64,000 bases of DNA from an uncultured Prevotellaceae bacterium (GTDB lineage: Bacteria; Bacteroidota; Bacteroidia; Bacteroidales; Muribaculaceae), in NCBI GenBank assembly GCA_905207705.1, contig CAJLMA010000010.1, positions 1 to 64,000 on the forward strand, given 5' to 3'. The stretch's first letter is position 1; every line of letters starts with the position of its first letter. A program made the translations under genes and the position numbers. The notes below the pieces were generated by a model, which was not told the DNA's origin, did not search any database, and saw nothing but the letters and a program-made list of their open reading frames with translations. Positions 1 to 9,193 of this stretch are shown here, piece by piece.

Positions 1-21
1 TGATTCAGCAATATAGATGGT

Positions 22-270
22 TTACAGCTTCATTCCTCTACTTTTTCTTGGCTCTTCTGCTGGTTGTCGCAAACCTTGCCGAAGTTTCTCACATTGCTCT
101 TTGAACTATTCGCCAATCGGTTATCTGTTTATGGTCAGCATCAGTTTGCTGTTATCGGTCGGATTCTTTTCCACTTTGAATACATCATTCTTAATGTCAA
201 ACTTCCGCCTGTGTTCTTCGGGATAAATCCTGCCATTACGTATAATAGCCATAATGACCGGCATCGCCCG
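22..270 (-). pseudogene. Decayed 3' end of an unidentified coding sequence (remnant copy A)
   Basis: Read on the minus strand, one frame stays coding-like from 270 down to its own stop at 22-24, broken only by TAA at 121-123 and TAG at 106-108. Each is one substitution from a sense codon (CAA, TGG). The text is strongly protein-like: it includes NGRIYPEEHRRKFDIKNDVF, then FKEQCEKLRQGL, and ends KSRGMKL. A second, more damaged copy lies at 4140-4265. The short plus-strand frames here have no such support. The family was not recognised with confidence; the basic hydrophilic tail recalls proteins of Bacteroides mobile elements, which is only an impression. No intact gene exists in 1-358. Confidence 0.55.
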
Positions 271-294
271 TTACGGACTAAATAAATTGTATCC

Positions 295-321
295 AAAATT
301 AGACACAATGCGCTAAATTTG
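295..321 (+). promoter_or_regulatory. Promoter/leader of the SGNH hydrolase gene
   Basis: TAAATTTG at 314-321 fits the Bacteroidota -7 box TAnnTTTG. The surrounding stretch (about 297-358) closely resembles the leader of the GT117 gene at 5588-5646, sharing the box, the following ATTATTTGAC and TAGTATCA. The two leaders therefore look like copies of one sequence placed before unrelated genes. Confidence 0.55.
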
Positions 322-403
322 TAAATTATTTGACACTTGATTAAAAAAACATAGTATCATGACAGACACGACAAAACTAAAAATTCACAAGAAATTGGCA
401 AAA

Positions 404-1567
404 ATGAAATCCCTGCAATGTATAATCATGATATTGGCTATTCTTATTGTTCCATTTGAAGCCTCAGGACAAAAAGCGTCCGAACTCAAATATTATGACG
501 TAAAAGAGCTCAATTTGCCTATAATAGGCCGAGGATTTGCAGATTGCATGAGAATAAATGACACCGTATCCGACGGTTACTATACACGCCTTTCGGCATC
601 AATTCAAAACAGCGTAAGGAAAGCTGTATGGGATTTGGGGCAAAATTCCTCGGGCATTGCCGTCCGCTTCAGGAGCGACTCAAAATGCATAGGAGCAAAA
701 TGGATACTGCTCAACAATTTTTCCATGCCTCACATGGCGGCTACCGGAATAAAAGGATTGGATTTGTATGCCATGGGAGAAGACAACGAATGGCATTTTG
801 CAGGCACAGCCCAGCCTAACGGAAAAGAATCCATGAATATATTTATAAGAAAAATGGACGGCCAAATGAGGGAATATCTTATGTATCTGCCACTTTACGA
901 CGGAGTAATAAGCCTCAAGATAGGCATAGACAGCACTGCATCCATCATGATGCCTGAAAATCCTGATCTGCTTCCCACCTCATCCGTAAACCCGGCCGAA
1001 GGGGCAATACTATTTTACGGGACAAGCGTAACACAGGGTGGCTGTGCTACACGCCCGGGAATGTCATATACATCGATTTTTGAAAGACGGTTGCACCGCC
1101 AGACAATAAACCTCGGATTCAGCGGAAACGGGAGAATGGATAAAATCATGGCCGATGAAATTGCGAAAGTCCCGGCATCGGTTTATGTGATAGACTGTCT
1201 GGCCAACTGCAATTATGACATCGTGCGCGACAGTACCGAATATTTCATACGGACGATAGCAGAGGCCAATCCGCAGACCCCGATTCTTATGCTCTCAAAT
1301 TACTGCTACCCCTACCATTGGCTCGATGTGCAGTTCCGCGAAGATGCTGCAAAAGAGAACACCCTTTGGAAAGAATTTTGCAACAAGCTACGCAAAGAAG
1401 GATTCAAGAACATAAGATACATCGACCTCTACGCCGACTGCGACATGGGAAAATCGGCCATAGGCCCGGATCATGAGGGAACCGTGGACGGAGTACACAT
1501 GACCGACCTCGGATTCATGCGTTATGCAGAGACCCTTATGCCCTATTTGAAACAGTCACTTAAATAG
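404..1567 (+). CDS. Secreted SGNH/GDSL hydrolase (GxDLY N-terminal domain)
   Basis: Predicted exported esterase of the SGNH superfamily; the substrate is unknown, and relatives in gut Bacteroidota often remove acyl groups from glycans. Numbered from an upstream ATG at 359, an N-terminal GxDLY-type domain carries GLDLY at 133-137. The catalytic domain has GTS with the nucleophile Ser at 223, GFSGNGRMD at 253-261 (oxyanion-hole Gly/Asn), and DGVH at 377-380 with the Asp/His of the triad. I place the start at 404 because the protein then begins MKSLQCIIMILAILIV, a normal signal peptide ending near ASGQ. Starting at 359 adds 15 charged residues, and in the homologous GT117 leader that position is not a start codon. 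No polysaccharide-utilisation genes flank it. The stop is certain, the start less so. Confidence 0.82.
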   Translation: MKSLQCIIMILAILIVPFEASGQKASELKYYDVKELNLPIIGRGFADCMRINDTVSDGYYTRLSASIQNSVRKAVWDLGQNSSGIAVRFRSDSKCIGAKWILLNNFSMPHMAATGIKGLDLYAMGEDNEWHFAGTAQPNGKESMNIFIRKMDGQMREYLMYLPLYDGVISLKIGIDSTASIMMPENPDLLPTSSVNPAEGAILFYGTSVTQGGCATRPGMSYTSIFERRLHRQTINLGFSGNGRMDKIMADEIAKVPASVYVIDCLANCNYDIVRDSTEYFIRTIAEANPQTPILMLSNYCYPYHWLDVQFREDAAKENTLWKEFCNKLRKEGFKNIRYIDLYADCDMGKSAIGPDHEGTVDGVHMTDLGFMRYAETLMPYLKQSLK

Positions 1568-1661
1568 CACCATAAGTGCCATGCCGCTGCAATTATTCCA
1601 AATGCATTATTCAAATAAAATAATTATATTGTCGCAGTCCACATACAGAAGAATCCACTTG

Positions 1662-1694
1662 TTGACAAAATATCAATAACATTTCTTATCTTTG
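1662..1694 (+). promoter_or_regulatory. Promoter of the XhoI-type R-M operon
   Basis: TTG at 1662-1664, 22 nt, then TATCTTTG at 1687-1694, about 20 nt before the endonuclease ATG. It fits the Bacteroidota -33/-7 pattern. No C-protein gene or control box was seen, so timing of endonuclease versus methylase is not explained by the sequence. Confidence 0.55.
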
Positions 1695-1714
1695 TTTCGG
1701 CTAATGGTATAGTT

Positions 1715-2419
1715 ATGAAAAGAAACAATCATGACTCTCTGATTAAAGCTGCAATCAAGTCTTTTTGGGAGACCAAACAAAAGCAACAGACAGCCAGTGG
1801 AGATTCTTCCAACCGAGGTGCCGTTGTTGGAGGCAAACAATTGGACGCATTTGCGGCCTTGCTCAAGACGCTTGCTGTTGAGCAAGGAATACCCGAAACG
1901 TGCATCTACACCAACCATGCCTACCTACCGGGATATTTCCGTTCTTCCAAAAACTGGGACTTCCTGATTATTACCCCGAATAATAAACTGATTGCTGCCA
2001 TTGAACTGAAATCCCAAATTGGCTCATACGGTAACAACTTCAATAACCGGGCAGAAGAATCAATCGGATCTGCCGTTGATCTTTGGACGGCATTCCGTGA
2101 GAATCAATTTCCTGGGCAGTCAGCTCCGTGGATTGGCTATCTTACTGTCGTTGGCAAAGACGAAGGCTCAATCAATCCTGTGCACAACAACGAACCTCAT
2201 TATCCTGTACTCCCCGAATTCAAAACCGCCAGCTATTTGGATCGTTACCGGATACTTTGCCAAAAACTAATGCTTGAAAGACATTATTCCATGGCTGCAC
2301 TGGTTTGCACCAGCGACTCAGACCATTATGAAAATGTTTCGGACGACACCTCTATAGAAAAATTCATCAGTTCATTCATCGGTCATTTGATAGGCAATCT
2401 CAATGAGTTCCAGCAATAA
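1715..2419 (+). CDS. XhoI/PaeR7I-family type II restriction endonuclease
   Basis: Expected to cut unmodified CTCGAG, judging from the XhoI/PaeR7I family. The 234-residue protein has the family pattern: a GGKQLDAF stretch at 39-46; a PD-(D/E)XK core with Asp82 in WDFLIITP and Glu97-Leu-Lys99 in IELKSQ; and the following YGNNFNNRAEESIGSAVDLW segment typical of the family. Its 3' end overlaps the methyltransferase by 17 bp, so the pair is translationally coupled with the nuclease first. The gene is intact. CTCGAG occurs in this window (for example 15231, 36278, 54640, 57804), so the host must modify those sites if the nuclease is active. The specificity is inferred, not proven. Confidence 0.88.
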   Translation: MKRNNHDSLIKAAIKSFWETKQKQQTASGDSSNRGAVVGGKQLDAFAALLKTLAVEQGIPETCIYTNHAYLPGYFRSSKNWDFLIITPNNKLIAAIELKSQIGSYGNNFNNRAEESIGSAVDLWTAFRENQFPGQSAPWIGYLTVVGKDEGSINPVHNNEPHYPVLPEFKTASYLDRYRILCQKLMLERHYSMAALVCTSDSDHYENVSDDTSIEKFISSFIGHLIGNLNEFQQ

Positions 2420-4004
2420 CATATATGGCTCACGCCGCTCCGGTGGTCAGCACGGGGATGTATTTACGTCTCCGAAGGTTGTATCATATATGCTGGATCT
2501 TGCAGGCTATACATCAGATAAGGATTTACGGGACACGAGTGTTCTCGAACCTTCCTGTGGGGAAGGAGAATTCGTCATCGAAATCCTCCGACGTCTTCGA
2601 GAATCGTCCTTAAGATTCGGTTTTGATTTCCAGACTGCGTACCGGAACAATGTGTTTGCCTTTGATATCGATGAAACAAAAATAGCATACTGCCGTAGTC
2701 GTATTGCAGAACAGGGATTTTCTCTTCTTTCTGACGACAATATCCGTCAGGCTGATTTCCTGGCAGCTCCCAATATCCGATTATTTGACATCGTAGTCGG
2801 CAATCCGCCTTACATACGTTATGAACAGATACCACCTGAATTCCTGTCTGATTACAAACGACAGTTCCATACATTCCACTACAGGACAGACCTCTACATC
2901 CTTTTCTTTGAGAAAACATTGGCATTATTGAATCCCGGAGGACGTCATTGCTTCATCTGTTCCAATCGTTGGCTCAAAAATGAGTATGGGAAAAAACTGA
3001 GGGGATGGATTTCCCAATTCTTCCGACTGGAATCAATCATTTCTCTGGAGAAAGCGCATGACGCTTTCCAAGAAGATGTGTTGGCATATCCTGCAATCAC
3101 GCTCATTTCAAAAGCAAAGTCTGGCTCCGCGTTCTGCTTTTCAGATCTTACATCCATTTCACAGTTGGGAAAAGATGCCGGAATACAGCTTCCCGCACCT
3201 GTATCATCCGATTGGAGTAGCGTTTTTAACGGCGTGCAGAATGACGGAACCTTGGTAACTATTGAAGAAATGGGGTTTGTGGTAGGTATCGGGGTCGCGA
3301 CAGGCGCAGATTCAATATTCATTGCAAGGGATCTTCCATCAAAGGTTGAAAAGGATCTTCTCATTCCCACAATAAACGCCAGAGATGTGTCGGGCAACCG
3401 CTTGCAATGGTCGGGACAATATCTCCTGAATCCGTACAAACCTAATGGCGACCTTATCAACCTTGAGGAGTATCCACAAGCGGCCGAATATCTTATCTCT
3501 CATCGTGAGGCGTTATTAAAACGCCATGTGGCCAAGAAGAATCCCGGAAAGTGGTACAAGACGATCGACAGGATTGTTCCTTCACTGAAGGACTCGCCAA
3601 AGGTACTTCTTCCCGATATTTCAGGGAATCAGTTCATCTTTGTTGATGACGGACAGTTTTATCCACAACACAACCTGTACTATGTAACCGGCGGTTCATT
3701 GCGCCAGCTTCAGTTGCTCAGCGCAATGCTGATGTCAGATTATGTCAAGCAGCAACTTCTCCGCATCACAAATTGCATGAACGGTGGATATCCTCGTTGG
3801 CAAAGCCAATATCTACGAAAACTTGTAATGCCTGATGTGAATGCTGTCGAGGAATTATTGGCAGATCAATTACTGGAGGCATACCAAGCATTTGATATGA
3901 CCCGTCTCAATGAAACGATAACCGACATCATTTCAGTTTCTCGCACAAAGAATATTAGGAAACAACCCCCAGAACGACAACTGACTTTCGATTTCGCAGT
4001 ATAA
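2403..4004 (+). CDS. Type II N6-adenine DNA methyltransferase (partner of the XhoI-type nuclease)
   Basis: Predicted to methylate adenine in the sequence cut by the upstream nuclease. The 533-residue protein shows S-adenosylmethionine motif I as LEPSCGEGEF starting at 48, an acidic FDID at 87-90 (motif II), and the catalytic NPPYIRY at 134-140 (motif IV), the order of gamma-class enzymes of the Eco57I/PaeR7I type. The C-terminal half is the probable target-recognition region. The start overlaps the endonuclease stop by 17 bp. No frameshift or missing motif is seen, so the R-M system looks functional. Downstream is a 380-bp gene-free stretch with a decayed repeat. Confidence 0.88.
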   Translation: MSSSNNIYGSRRSGGQHGDVFTSPKVVSYMLDLAGYTSDKDLRDTSVLEPSCGEGEFVIEILRRLRESSLRFGFDFQTAYRNNVFAFDIDETKIAYCRSRIAEQGFSLLSDDNIRQADFLAAPNIRLFDIVVGNPPYIRYEQIPPEFLSDYKRQFHTFHYRTDLYILFFEKTLALLNPGGRHCFICSNRWLKNEYGKKLRGWISQFFRLESIISLEKAHDAFQEDVLAYPAITLISKAKSGSAFCFSDLTSISQLGKDAGIQLPAPVSSDWSSVFNGVQNDGTLVTIEEMGFVVGIGVATGADSIFIARDLPSKVEKDLLIPTINARDVSGNRLQWSGQYLLNPYKPNGDLINLEEYPQAAEYLISHREALLKRHVAKKNPGKWYKTIDRIVPSLKDSPKVLLPDISGNQFIFVDDGQFYPQHNLYYVTGGSLRQLQLLSAMLMSDYVKQQLLRITNCMNGGYPRWQSQYLRKLVMPDVNAVEELLADQLLEAYQAFDMTRLNETITDIISVSRTKNIRKQPPERQLTFDFAV

Positions 4005-4139
4005 GTAGAGCGTTAGACATTAAAAGCAGTTCATATTTTTTAAGTTACTTCATTGCATATCATGTCGCATTCTATTATTAATAAAGTAACAGAATTGACA
4101 CTTTTCGTCAGAAACTAACCGGACGATCCTAAAAAATAT

Positions 4140-4265
4140 ACGCGAGTCTGGGATCTGTTTGCCGCATCTGTCGGATTCTTTTCTACTTTGAAAACATAGT
4201 TTAGTTCCTAATGTCAGTTTCCCTCCTGTTTATTTCGGAATAAATCCTTTACCGGTTTTACAATT
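4140..4265 (-). pseudogene. Decayed coding remnant (copy B, related to 22-270)
   Basis: About 80-90 bp (roughly 4166-4252) align with 155-233 at about three-quarters identity by eye. On the minus strand the recognisable text is RIYSEINRRETDIRN, then, after a frame change and stops, FSK-KRI/VEKNPTD-like sequence matching copy A. It is more damaged than copy A. Together the two copies bracket the SGNH gene and the R-M operon. Confidence 0.45.
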
Positions 4266-4321
4266 ATTCCATCCGAATTATTCTATTTGCATGATTCAAA
4301 TAGAACAATTATTGCATATCG

Positions 4322-4353
4322 CTTGAAATGTTAATGTGGATTCACTACATTTG
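4322..4353 (+). promoter_or_regulatory. Promoter of the unknown secreted protein
   Basis: CTTG at 4322-4325, 20 nt, then TACATTTG at 4346-4353; the ATG follows 31 nt later. Good match to the Bacteroidota consensus. Confidence 0.55.
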
Positions 4354-4384
4354 TAGTACAATCTTAACATAAAACCTATTTATC

Positions 4385-5446
4385 ATGAAGCGATTATTGT
4401 TGATTTTGGCCATTATCATGGAATCGATGTGCAATTTACAGTCTTCGGCCAATTTTATATTTTTACCGGATCCATATGAATTTGACGTGAAAAAGGAAGC
4501 CGACGGGACAGAGTGGTGTGTGATGAAGAAAGATATAAAAGCCTTGGAGTCGACAGCCGACGACGAGTATTTTTGCGCTCTCATCTACAGCGAGCAGAAT
4601 ATATTGGGCACAAAAACAGAGTTTCTAAGATTGCGAATTACCCATTTCTTTGAAACAGGATTTGAAGACTCGTCATCGGCAGCATTGTTCGGGCTGCTCA
4701 ATTACCAGTTTGAACCTTTCTCCAAGTCAAAGAAAAGCCACTACATAAAGATAGAACTGGCCGACGGCGTAACCATTTCAGGACGATGCTTTTCGCCCGA
4801 GGAAAACTACGTTTGCAATGAAGAACCATACTATGCCGAGGAAACGCTGATAGTAGACGTGGCTGTACAAGCGTTCAAAGCCCTGCTTAATGAAAACATA
4901 CACAAAATACAATTGACATACGGTGACGACCCCGACACGCAGTTGAAATACACTTTTGAGTCATTTGCAAGTGCTCGCACACTCCAAGCGATGGCCGAAC
5001 ATTTCAATTCCGGCAGTAGCAATAGCGGCTCGGCAAGTTCTTCGGCTCCAATAGCAAAATTTGCCAATATACACTACTTGAAAATAAAGCCTGACGTGTA
5101 TAAAAACGGAGAAAAAGGCGTGAAAGTATTAGCAACGTTCACAGTGAAAGGCATGAAAGGGAAAAGAGGGATGATAGCTGCCTACTTTCTTCATGAAGAC
5201 GCCAGTCCCATAAAAGATCTCAATGGGAAATATCGCTCTATCGAAGGGTATGTATCATCAGGAGAATACTACACGCCACAATACGATAATTCAAAATATA
5301 CCGACTTTGAAATATTCATTCCGTTGAAAGAGTTACACTTGGGAAGTGGGTCAGCCACTGTGAAAGTCTATACAGCCGTATTCGACGAAAACGATGTACA
5401 ACTGGGACAGGTCAGTTCCGCCTTTTCTTTCACCTGTCACAACTGA
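4385..5446 (+). CDS. Secreted protein of unknown function
   Basis: I do not recognise the whole protein. It begins with a clear signal peptide (MKRLLLILAIIMESMCNLQS), so it is exported. The middle (about 40-215) has no motif I can name. After a Ser/Gly/Ala-rich linker near 205-220, the last ~125 residues look like a beta-rich domain seen in many Bacteroidota hypothetical proteins: a VYKNGEKGVKV-type strand, an AAYFLHEDASPIKDLNGKY stretch, YDNSKYTDFEIFIPLKELHL and a final strand pair. Cysteines at several points could form disulfides outside the cytoplasm. It is a single-gene transcript between the R-M region and the GT117 gene. Confidence 0.7.
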   Translation: MKRLLLILAIIMESMCNLQSSANFIFLPDPYEFDVKKEADGTEWCVMKKDIKALESTADDEYFCALIYSEQNILGTKTEFLRLRITHFFETGFEDSSSAALFGLLNYQFEPFSKSKKSHYIKIELADGVTISGRCFSPEENYVCNEEPYYAEETLIVDVAVQAFKALLNENIHKIQLTYGDDPDTQLKYTFESFASARTLQAMAEHFNSGSSNSGSASSSAPIAKFANIHYLKIKPDVYKNGEKGVKVLATFTVKGMKGKRGMIAAYFLHEDASPIKDLNGKYRSIEGYVSSGEYYTPQYDNSKYTDFEIFIPLKELHLGSGSATVKVYTAVFDENDVQLGQVSSAFSFTCHN

Positions 5447-5603
5447 CAAATGCTCTGACATGTAAATGGACCTGCTTTTAATGCCTCGCTTAATTCATGA
5501 AAAGAGGCTCATAATGTTGTTTGTCTTCCAGTTCCCGTGTGGTCAAAGCTGTAAAAAAGCCTAAATAATAAGAATCATGCTCTTAAAGCTAAACATAATG
5601 CAC

Positions 5604-5611
5604 TATATTTG
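5604..5611 (+). promoter_or_regulatory. Promoter -7 box of the GT117 gene
   Basis: TATATTTG, about 45 nt before the ATG at 5656, which has a good ribosome-binding site (AGAAAGGA). The -33 region is unclear. The leader is duplicated upstream of the SGNH gene (297-358). Confidence 0.5.
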
Positions 5612-5655
5612 CAGATTATTTGACGTATGATTAAGAAATAGTATCAAGAAAGGAC

Positions 5656-8600
5656 ATGAAAAGATACAACATTCTGAACAATTCCATCGGATGGCTTATG
5701 TTTGCCGTAGCCGCAATCACCTACTTGCTAACGATGGAACCCACTGCAAGCTTTTGGGACTGCGGTGAATTTATCTCGCAAGGATACAAACTCGAAGTAG
5801 GGCACCCGCCCGGCAACCCTATATTCATGCTTGCGGCAAGATTTGCCATAAACTTCAGCTCCGACCCGTCGACAGTGGCCATCTGCGTCAACTCAATGTC
5901 GGCACTACTCAGCGCAGGCACCATCTTGCTATTGTTCTGGACTATAACGCACTTGGTTAAAAGATTGCTCGTCAGGGACGAAGCAACCGAAATGACTCTC
6001 GCCCAGATGCTTCTCATCTTCGGTAGCGGCATAGCAGGCTCGCTCGTTTACACTTGGAGCGACACATTCTGGTTCTCGGCAGTAGAAGGCGAGGTATATG
6101 CATTCTCATCGTTCTGTACCGCACTTGTGTTCTGGCTTATACTGAAATGGGAAAACCGTGCCGACGAGCCGCATAGCGACCGATACTTGATATTAATCGC
6201 CTATGTGATAGGAGTATCAATTGCCGTGCACTTGCTCAACCTGTTGTGCATACCGGCAATCGTACTCGTGTTCTATTACAAGAAATTCAAAAACACCTCG
6301 GTAAAAGGCTCTTTGCTGGCACTGCTCGTTTCATTCGGCATAATAGTCCTCATCCTTTACGGACTTGTACCGGGCTTTGTCGAAACAGCGCAAGCCATTG
6401 AATTATTCTGTGTCAACACCCTTGGAATGGGCTTCAATACCGGCGTGCTAATATATGCAATAGCTGTAGTGGCATCGTTCATCTGGTGCCTTTACGAGCT
6501 ATACAAGCAACAAAATGCCATGCGCATCAAGGTGGCATTCTTCGTGAGCATATTCCTGTCGGGAATGCTTTTCATAGGCGACGGATGGTTCATACCGGTT
6601 ATTCTCATCCTCGCTCTCGCCTATTACTTGTTCTCCAAATGCAAGCATGTGCCGGTGCGCATATTCACAATCACCGCACTCAGCATATTGGTCATTTTCA
6701 TCGGCTACTCTTCTTATGCGCTGATTCTCATACGTTCATCGGCTCAAACGCCTATGGACCAGAATTCGCCCGACAACGTCTTTGCCCTTGGCAGCTACCT
6801 CAACCGCGAGCAATATGGCGACCGGCCTTTGCTGTACGGACAAACATATAACTCGTCAATAGTATACCAAGAGCAGCCAAACGGAACGATGAAGCCTCTT
6901 GCCTTCAAAGGCAAAGCCCTTTATGCAAAAGAGGTAAAGACCTCGCCCGACCAGCCCGACCGATACATACAAACCGGAACGGATGACGACTACGAGACTT
7001 CTCCCGAAATGAAAATGCTGTTCCCTCGCATGTATAGCGGAGCACATGCCTCGCAATACAACGAATGGGTGGGAGTTAAAGGCACCCAAGTCAACGCCAC
7101 GGTACAAGTCGATCGAAACGGTAACCCGATAAAGACTGAAACAAAAATAAAGCCCACGATGCTTGAGAACTTGCAGTTCTTCATAGACTACCAGCTCAAT
7201 TACATGTACTGGAGGTATTTCATGTGGAACTTTGCTGGCCGCCAGAACGACATTCAAGGAAACGGCGAAATCACCCACGGAAACTGGATTTCGGGCATAC
7301 CGTTCATTGACAATCCCCGCTTGGGCAACCAGTCGCTGCTGCCCGACGACCTATCGACCGGTAACAAAGGACATAACGTGTTCTACATGCTGCCATTGAT
7401 TCTCGGCATAATAGGCCTGTTGTGGCAAGCCTATGCCGACCGTCGCGGCATTGAACAGTTCTGGGTGATATTCTTCTTGTTCTTCATGACAGGCATAGCC
7501 ATTGTGATATACCTCAACCAGACTCCCAATCAGCCACGCGAACGTGATTACGCATTTGCCGGTTCATTCTATGCCTATGCAATATGGGTAGGAATGGGTG
7601 TCGCAGGCCTGTGGAAACTCGTAATGGCCATCATCAACCGCAAGGCCAAGAACATCGCAGCCAAGGCTGCTGCCCCACAAATAGACGACATCGACGCGCA
7701 ATACACCGGCAAGAAAGCTCTTGCAACAGCCGTCGTTACATGTCTGGTAGGTTTGGCAGTGCCATTGCAGATGGTGAGCCAAACGTGGGACGACCATGAC
7801 CGCTCAGGACGATACCCGGCACGCGACTTCGGCATGAACTACCTGTCGAGCATCGGACAAAACGGAATCATATTCACCAACGGTGACAACGACACATTCC
7901 CGTTGTGGTATTGCCAGGAAGTGGAAGGATACCGCACCGACGTGCGCGTAGTAAACCTGTCCTACTTGTCGACCGACTGGTACATCGACCAAATGATGCG
8001 TCCGGCCTATGAATCGGCACCACTGCCAATGCAGGCCGACCAGTCCACATTTGCCTATGACGAACGGCAGTACAACTACTTCATCAACCCCGACACGATG
8101 GCCGTGCCTGTATTGACCTCGTTAAGGCAATTATACTCAAACGACTTCAAGAACAACGAGTTCGGATTGCCCGAAATGAAATATCCGATAATGTACATTC
8201 CTGTCGACTCGCAAGCTGTAGTAAACGCAGGCATAGTAAGTCCCGAACGTGCTTCGGCCATAGCCGAATACATAGACTGCAACGTCTTGAAAGACCATTA
8301 CACAGCTCGCGACATGGCCATGAGCTCAAGCAAGGTCATGACTCTCGACATCATAGCTTCGAGCATCGAAGAAGGCTGGAAACGCCCCATATACTTTGCA
8401 ATGACGGTTCCTGCCGAGTACTATATCGGCCTGCATCCATATATGCAATGTACGGGTATGGCCTATCAATTGACACCTATCCGAACCTCGACAAACACCG
8501 AATCGACAATAATGCCCGACACCGAAAAAATGTATGACATCGTGACAACAAAATTCCGTTGGGCTGGAATCGACGAGGATAAAAATGGCGACAAGTATTG

Positions 8601-9096
8601 GGATGAAACTATCCAACGCATGGTGACGACTACGCGCTCCACAATGACCGACCTCGCCTTGCAACTAATCGACGAGAAAAAATATGACAAGGCGCGTGTC
8701 ATCTTGAACTTGATGGAAGAAAAATTGCCGGCCAAGGCTGTGCCTTATTCAATTCAAATGGGTCAACGCATAGCTCAAGCCTATGCACTGCTGGGCGAAG
8801 ACTGTGGGTCGGACGAAGACACCGCAAAGGCAAAAGCTTTGCTGGAAAGCGAAATCAAGCGATATGCCGATTATATCATTTTCTACCAGTCGCTCGACAA
8901 TGCCGATTATCGTCGCTTGTCATACAACGACCAGTACATCGACCAGCACTACTTGATGGACTTGATTAACATGTACGGCATCATTTCCTCCGACGAGGAG
9001 GCTCAAGCACTGCTCGAAAGCATACAAGCACAAGGCGTGAACTTTGAGCGGCAAATGCAATTCATGAAAGCCTATCAAGAACAATATGGAGGTTAA
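5656..9096 (+). CDS. GT117/DUF2723 integral-membrane glycosyltransferase
   Basis: A 1146-residue inner-membrane protein of the DUF2723 family (glycosyltransferase family 117, GT-C fold), related to eukaryotic TMEM260. It probably moves a sugar from a lipid carrier onto an extracytoplasmic acceptor, perhaps protein; the acceptor is inferred. The first loop carries the family signature: FWDCGEF with Asp35 as likely catalytic acid, then HPPG at 50-53. About ten hydrophobic helices fill residues 10-370, a further membrane block lies near 575-735, and the C-terminal ~400 residues form a soluble domain probably facing the periplasm. Bacteroidales usually carry several copies of this family. A strong terminator follows at 9121, so it is transcribed alone. 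Confidence 0.85.
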   Translation: MKRYNILNNSIGWLMFAVAAITYLLTMEPTASFWDCGEFISQGYKLEVGHPPGNPIFMLAARFAINFSSDPSTVAICVNSMSALLSAGTILLLFWTITHLVKRLLVRDEATEMTLAQMLLIFGSGIAGSLVYTWSDTFWFSAVEGEVYAFSSFCTALVFWLILKWENRADEPHSDRYLILIAYVIGVSIAVHLLNLLCIPAIVLVFYYKKFKNTSVKGSLLALLVSFGIIVLILYGLVPGFVETAQAIELFCVNTLGMGFNTGVLIYAIAVVASFIWCLYELYKQQNAMRIKVAFFVSIFLSGMLFIGDGWFIPVILILALAYYLFSKCKHVPVRIFTITALSILVIFIGYSSYALILIRSSAQTPMDQNSPDNVFALGSYLNREQYGDRPLLYGQTYNSSIVYQEQPNGTMKPLAFKGKALYAKEVKTSPDQPDRYIQTGTDDDYETSPEMKMLFPRMYSGAHASQYNEWVGVKGTQVNATVQVDRNGNPIKTETKIKPTMLENLQFFIDYQLNYMYWRYFMWNFAGRQNDIQGNGEITHGNWISGIPFIDNPRLGNQSLLPDDLSTGNKGHNVFYMLPLILGIIGLLWQAYADRRGIEQFWVIFFLFFMTGIAIVIYLNQTPNQPRERDYAFAGSFYAYAIWVGMGVAGLWKLVMAIINRKAKNIAAKAAAPQIDDIDAQYTGKKALATAVVTCLVGLAVPLQMVSQTWDDHDRSGRYPARDFGMNYLSSIGQNGIIFTNGDNDTFPLWYCQEVEGYRTDVRVVNLSYLSTDWYIDQMMRPAYESAPLPMQADQSTFAYDERQYNYFINPDTMAVPVLTSLRQLYSNDFKNNEFGLPEMKYPIMYIPVDSQAVVNAGIVSPERASAIAEYIDCNVLKDHYTARDMAMSSSKVMTLDIIASSIEEGWKRPIYFAMTVPAEYYIGLHPYMQCTGMAYQLTPIRTSTNTESTIMPDTEKMYDIVTTKFRWAGIDEDKNGDKYWDETIQRMVTTTRSTMTDLALQLIDEKKYDKARVILNLMEEKLPAKAVPYSIQMGQRIAQAYALLGEDCGSDEDTAKAKALLESEIKRYADYIIFYQSLDNADYRRLSYNDQYIDQHYLMDLINMYGIISSDEEAQALLESIQAQGVNFERQMQFMKAYQEQYGG

Positions 9097-9120
9097 ATAT
9101 CTCACATAACCAAATAAAGC

Positions 9121-9168
9121 CGTGTGCCACAACAGGTTGAAACACCACAGTGGCACACGTCATTTTTT
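9121..9168 (+). terminator. Rho-independent terminator after the GT117 gene
   Basis: CGTGTGCCAC (9121-9130) pairs perfectly with GTGGCACACG (9150-9159), followed by CATTTTTTAT. The hairpin covers the upstream in-frame ATG at 9122 of the next gene, which argues that the deacetylase starts at 9194. Confidence 0.8.
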
Positions 9169-9193
9169 ATCAACCAAGCTTTTTCATTTTATC

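Larger units (their letters stand above)
4005..4384 (+). other. Gene-free stretch after the R-M operon
   Basis: No open frame of note. It contains the decayed remnant copy B (4140-4265) and, at its right end, the promoter of the next gene. No terminator hairpin was found after the methylase. Confidence 0.5.

Noticed and set aside
17..285. Two plus-strand frames of 69 and 73 codons at the left edge
   Set aside because: They have no ribosome-binding site, and the minus strand over the same bases shows a much more protein-like remnant ending in its own stop.
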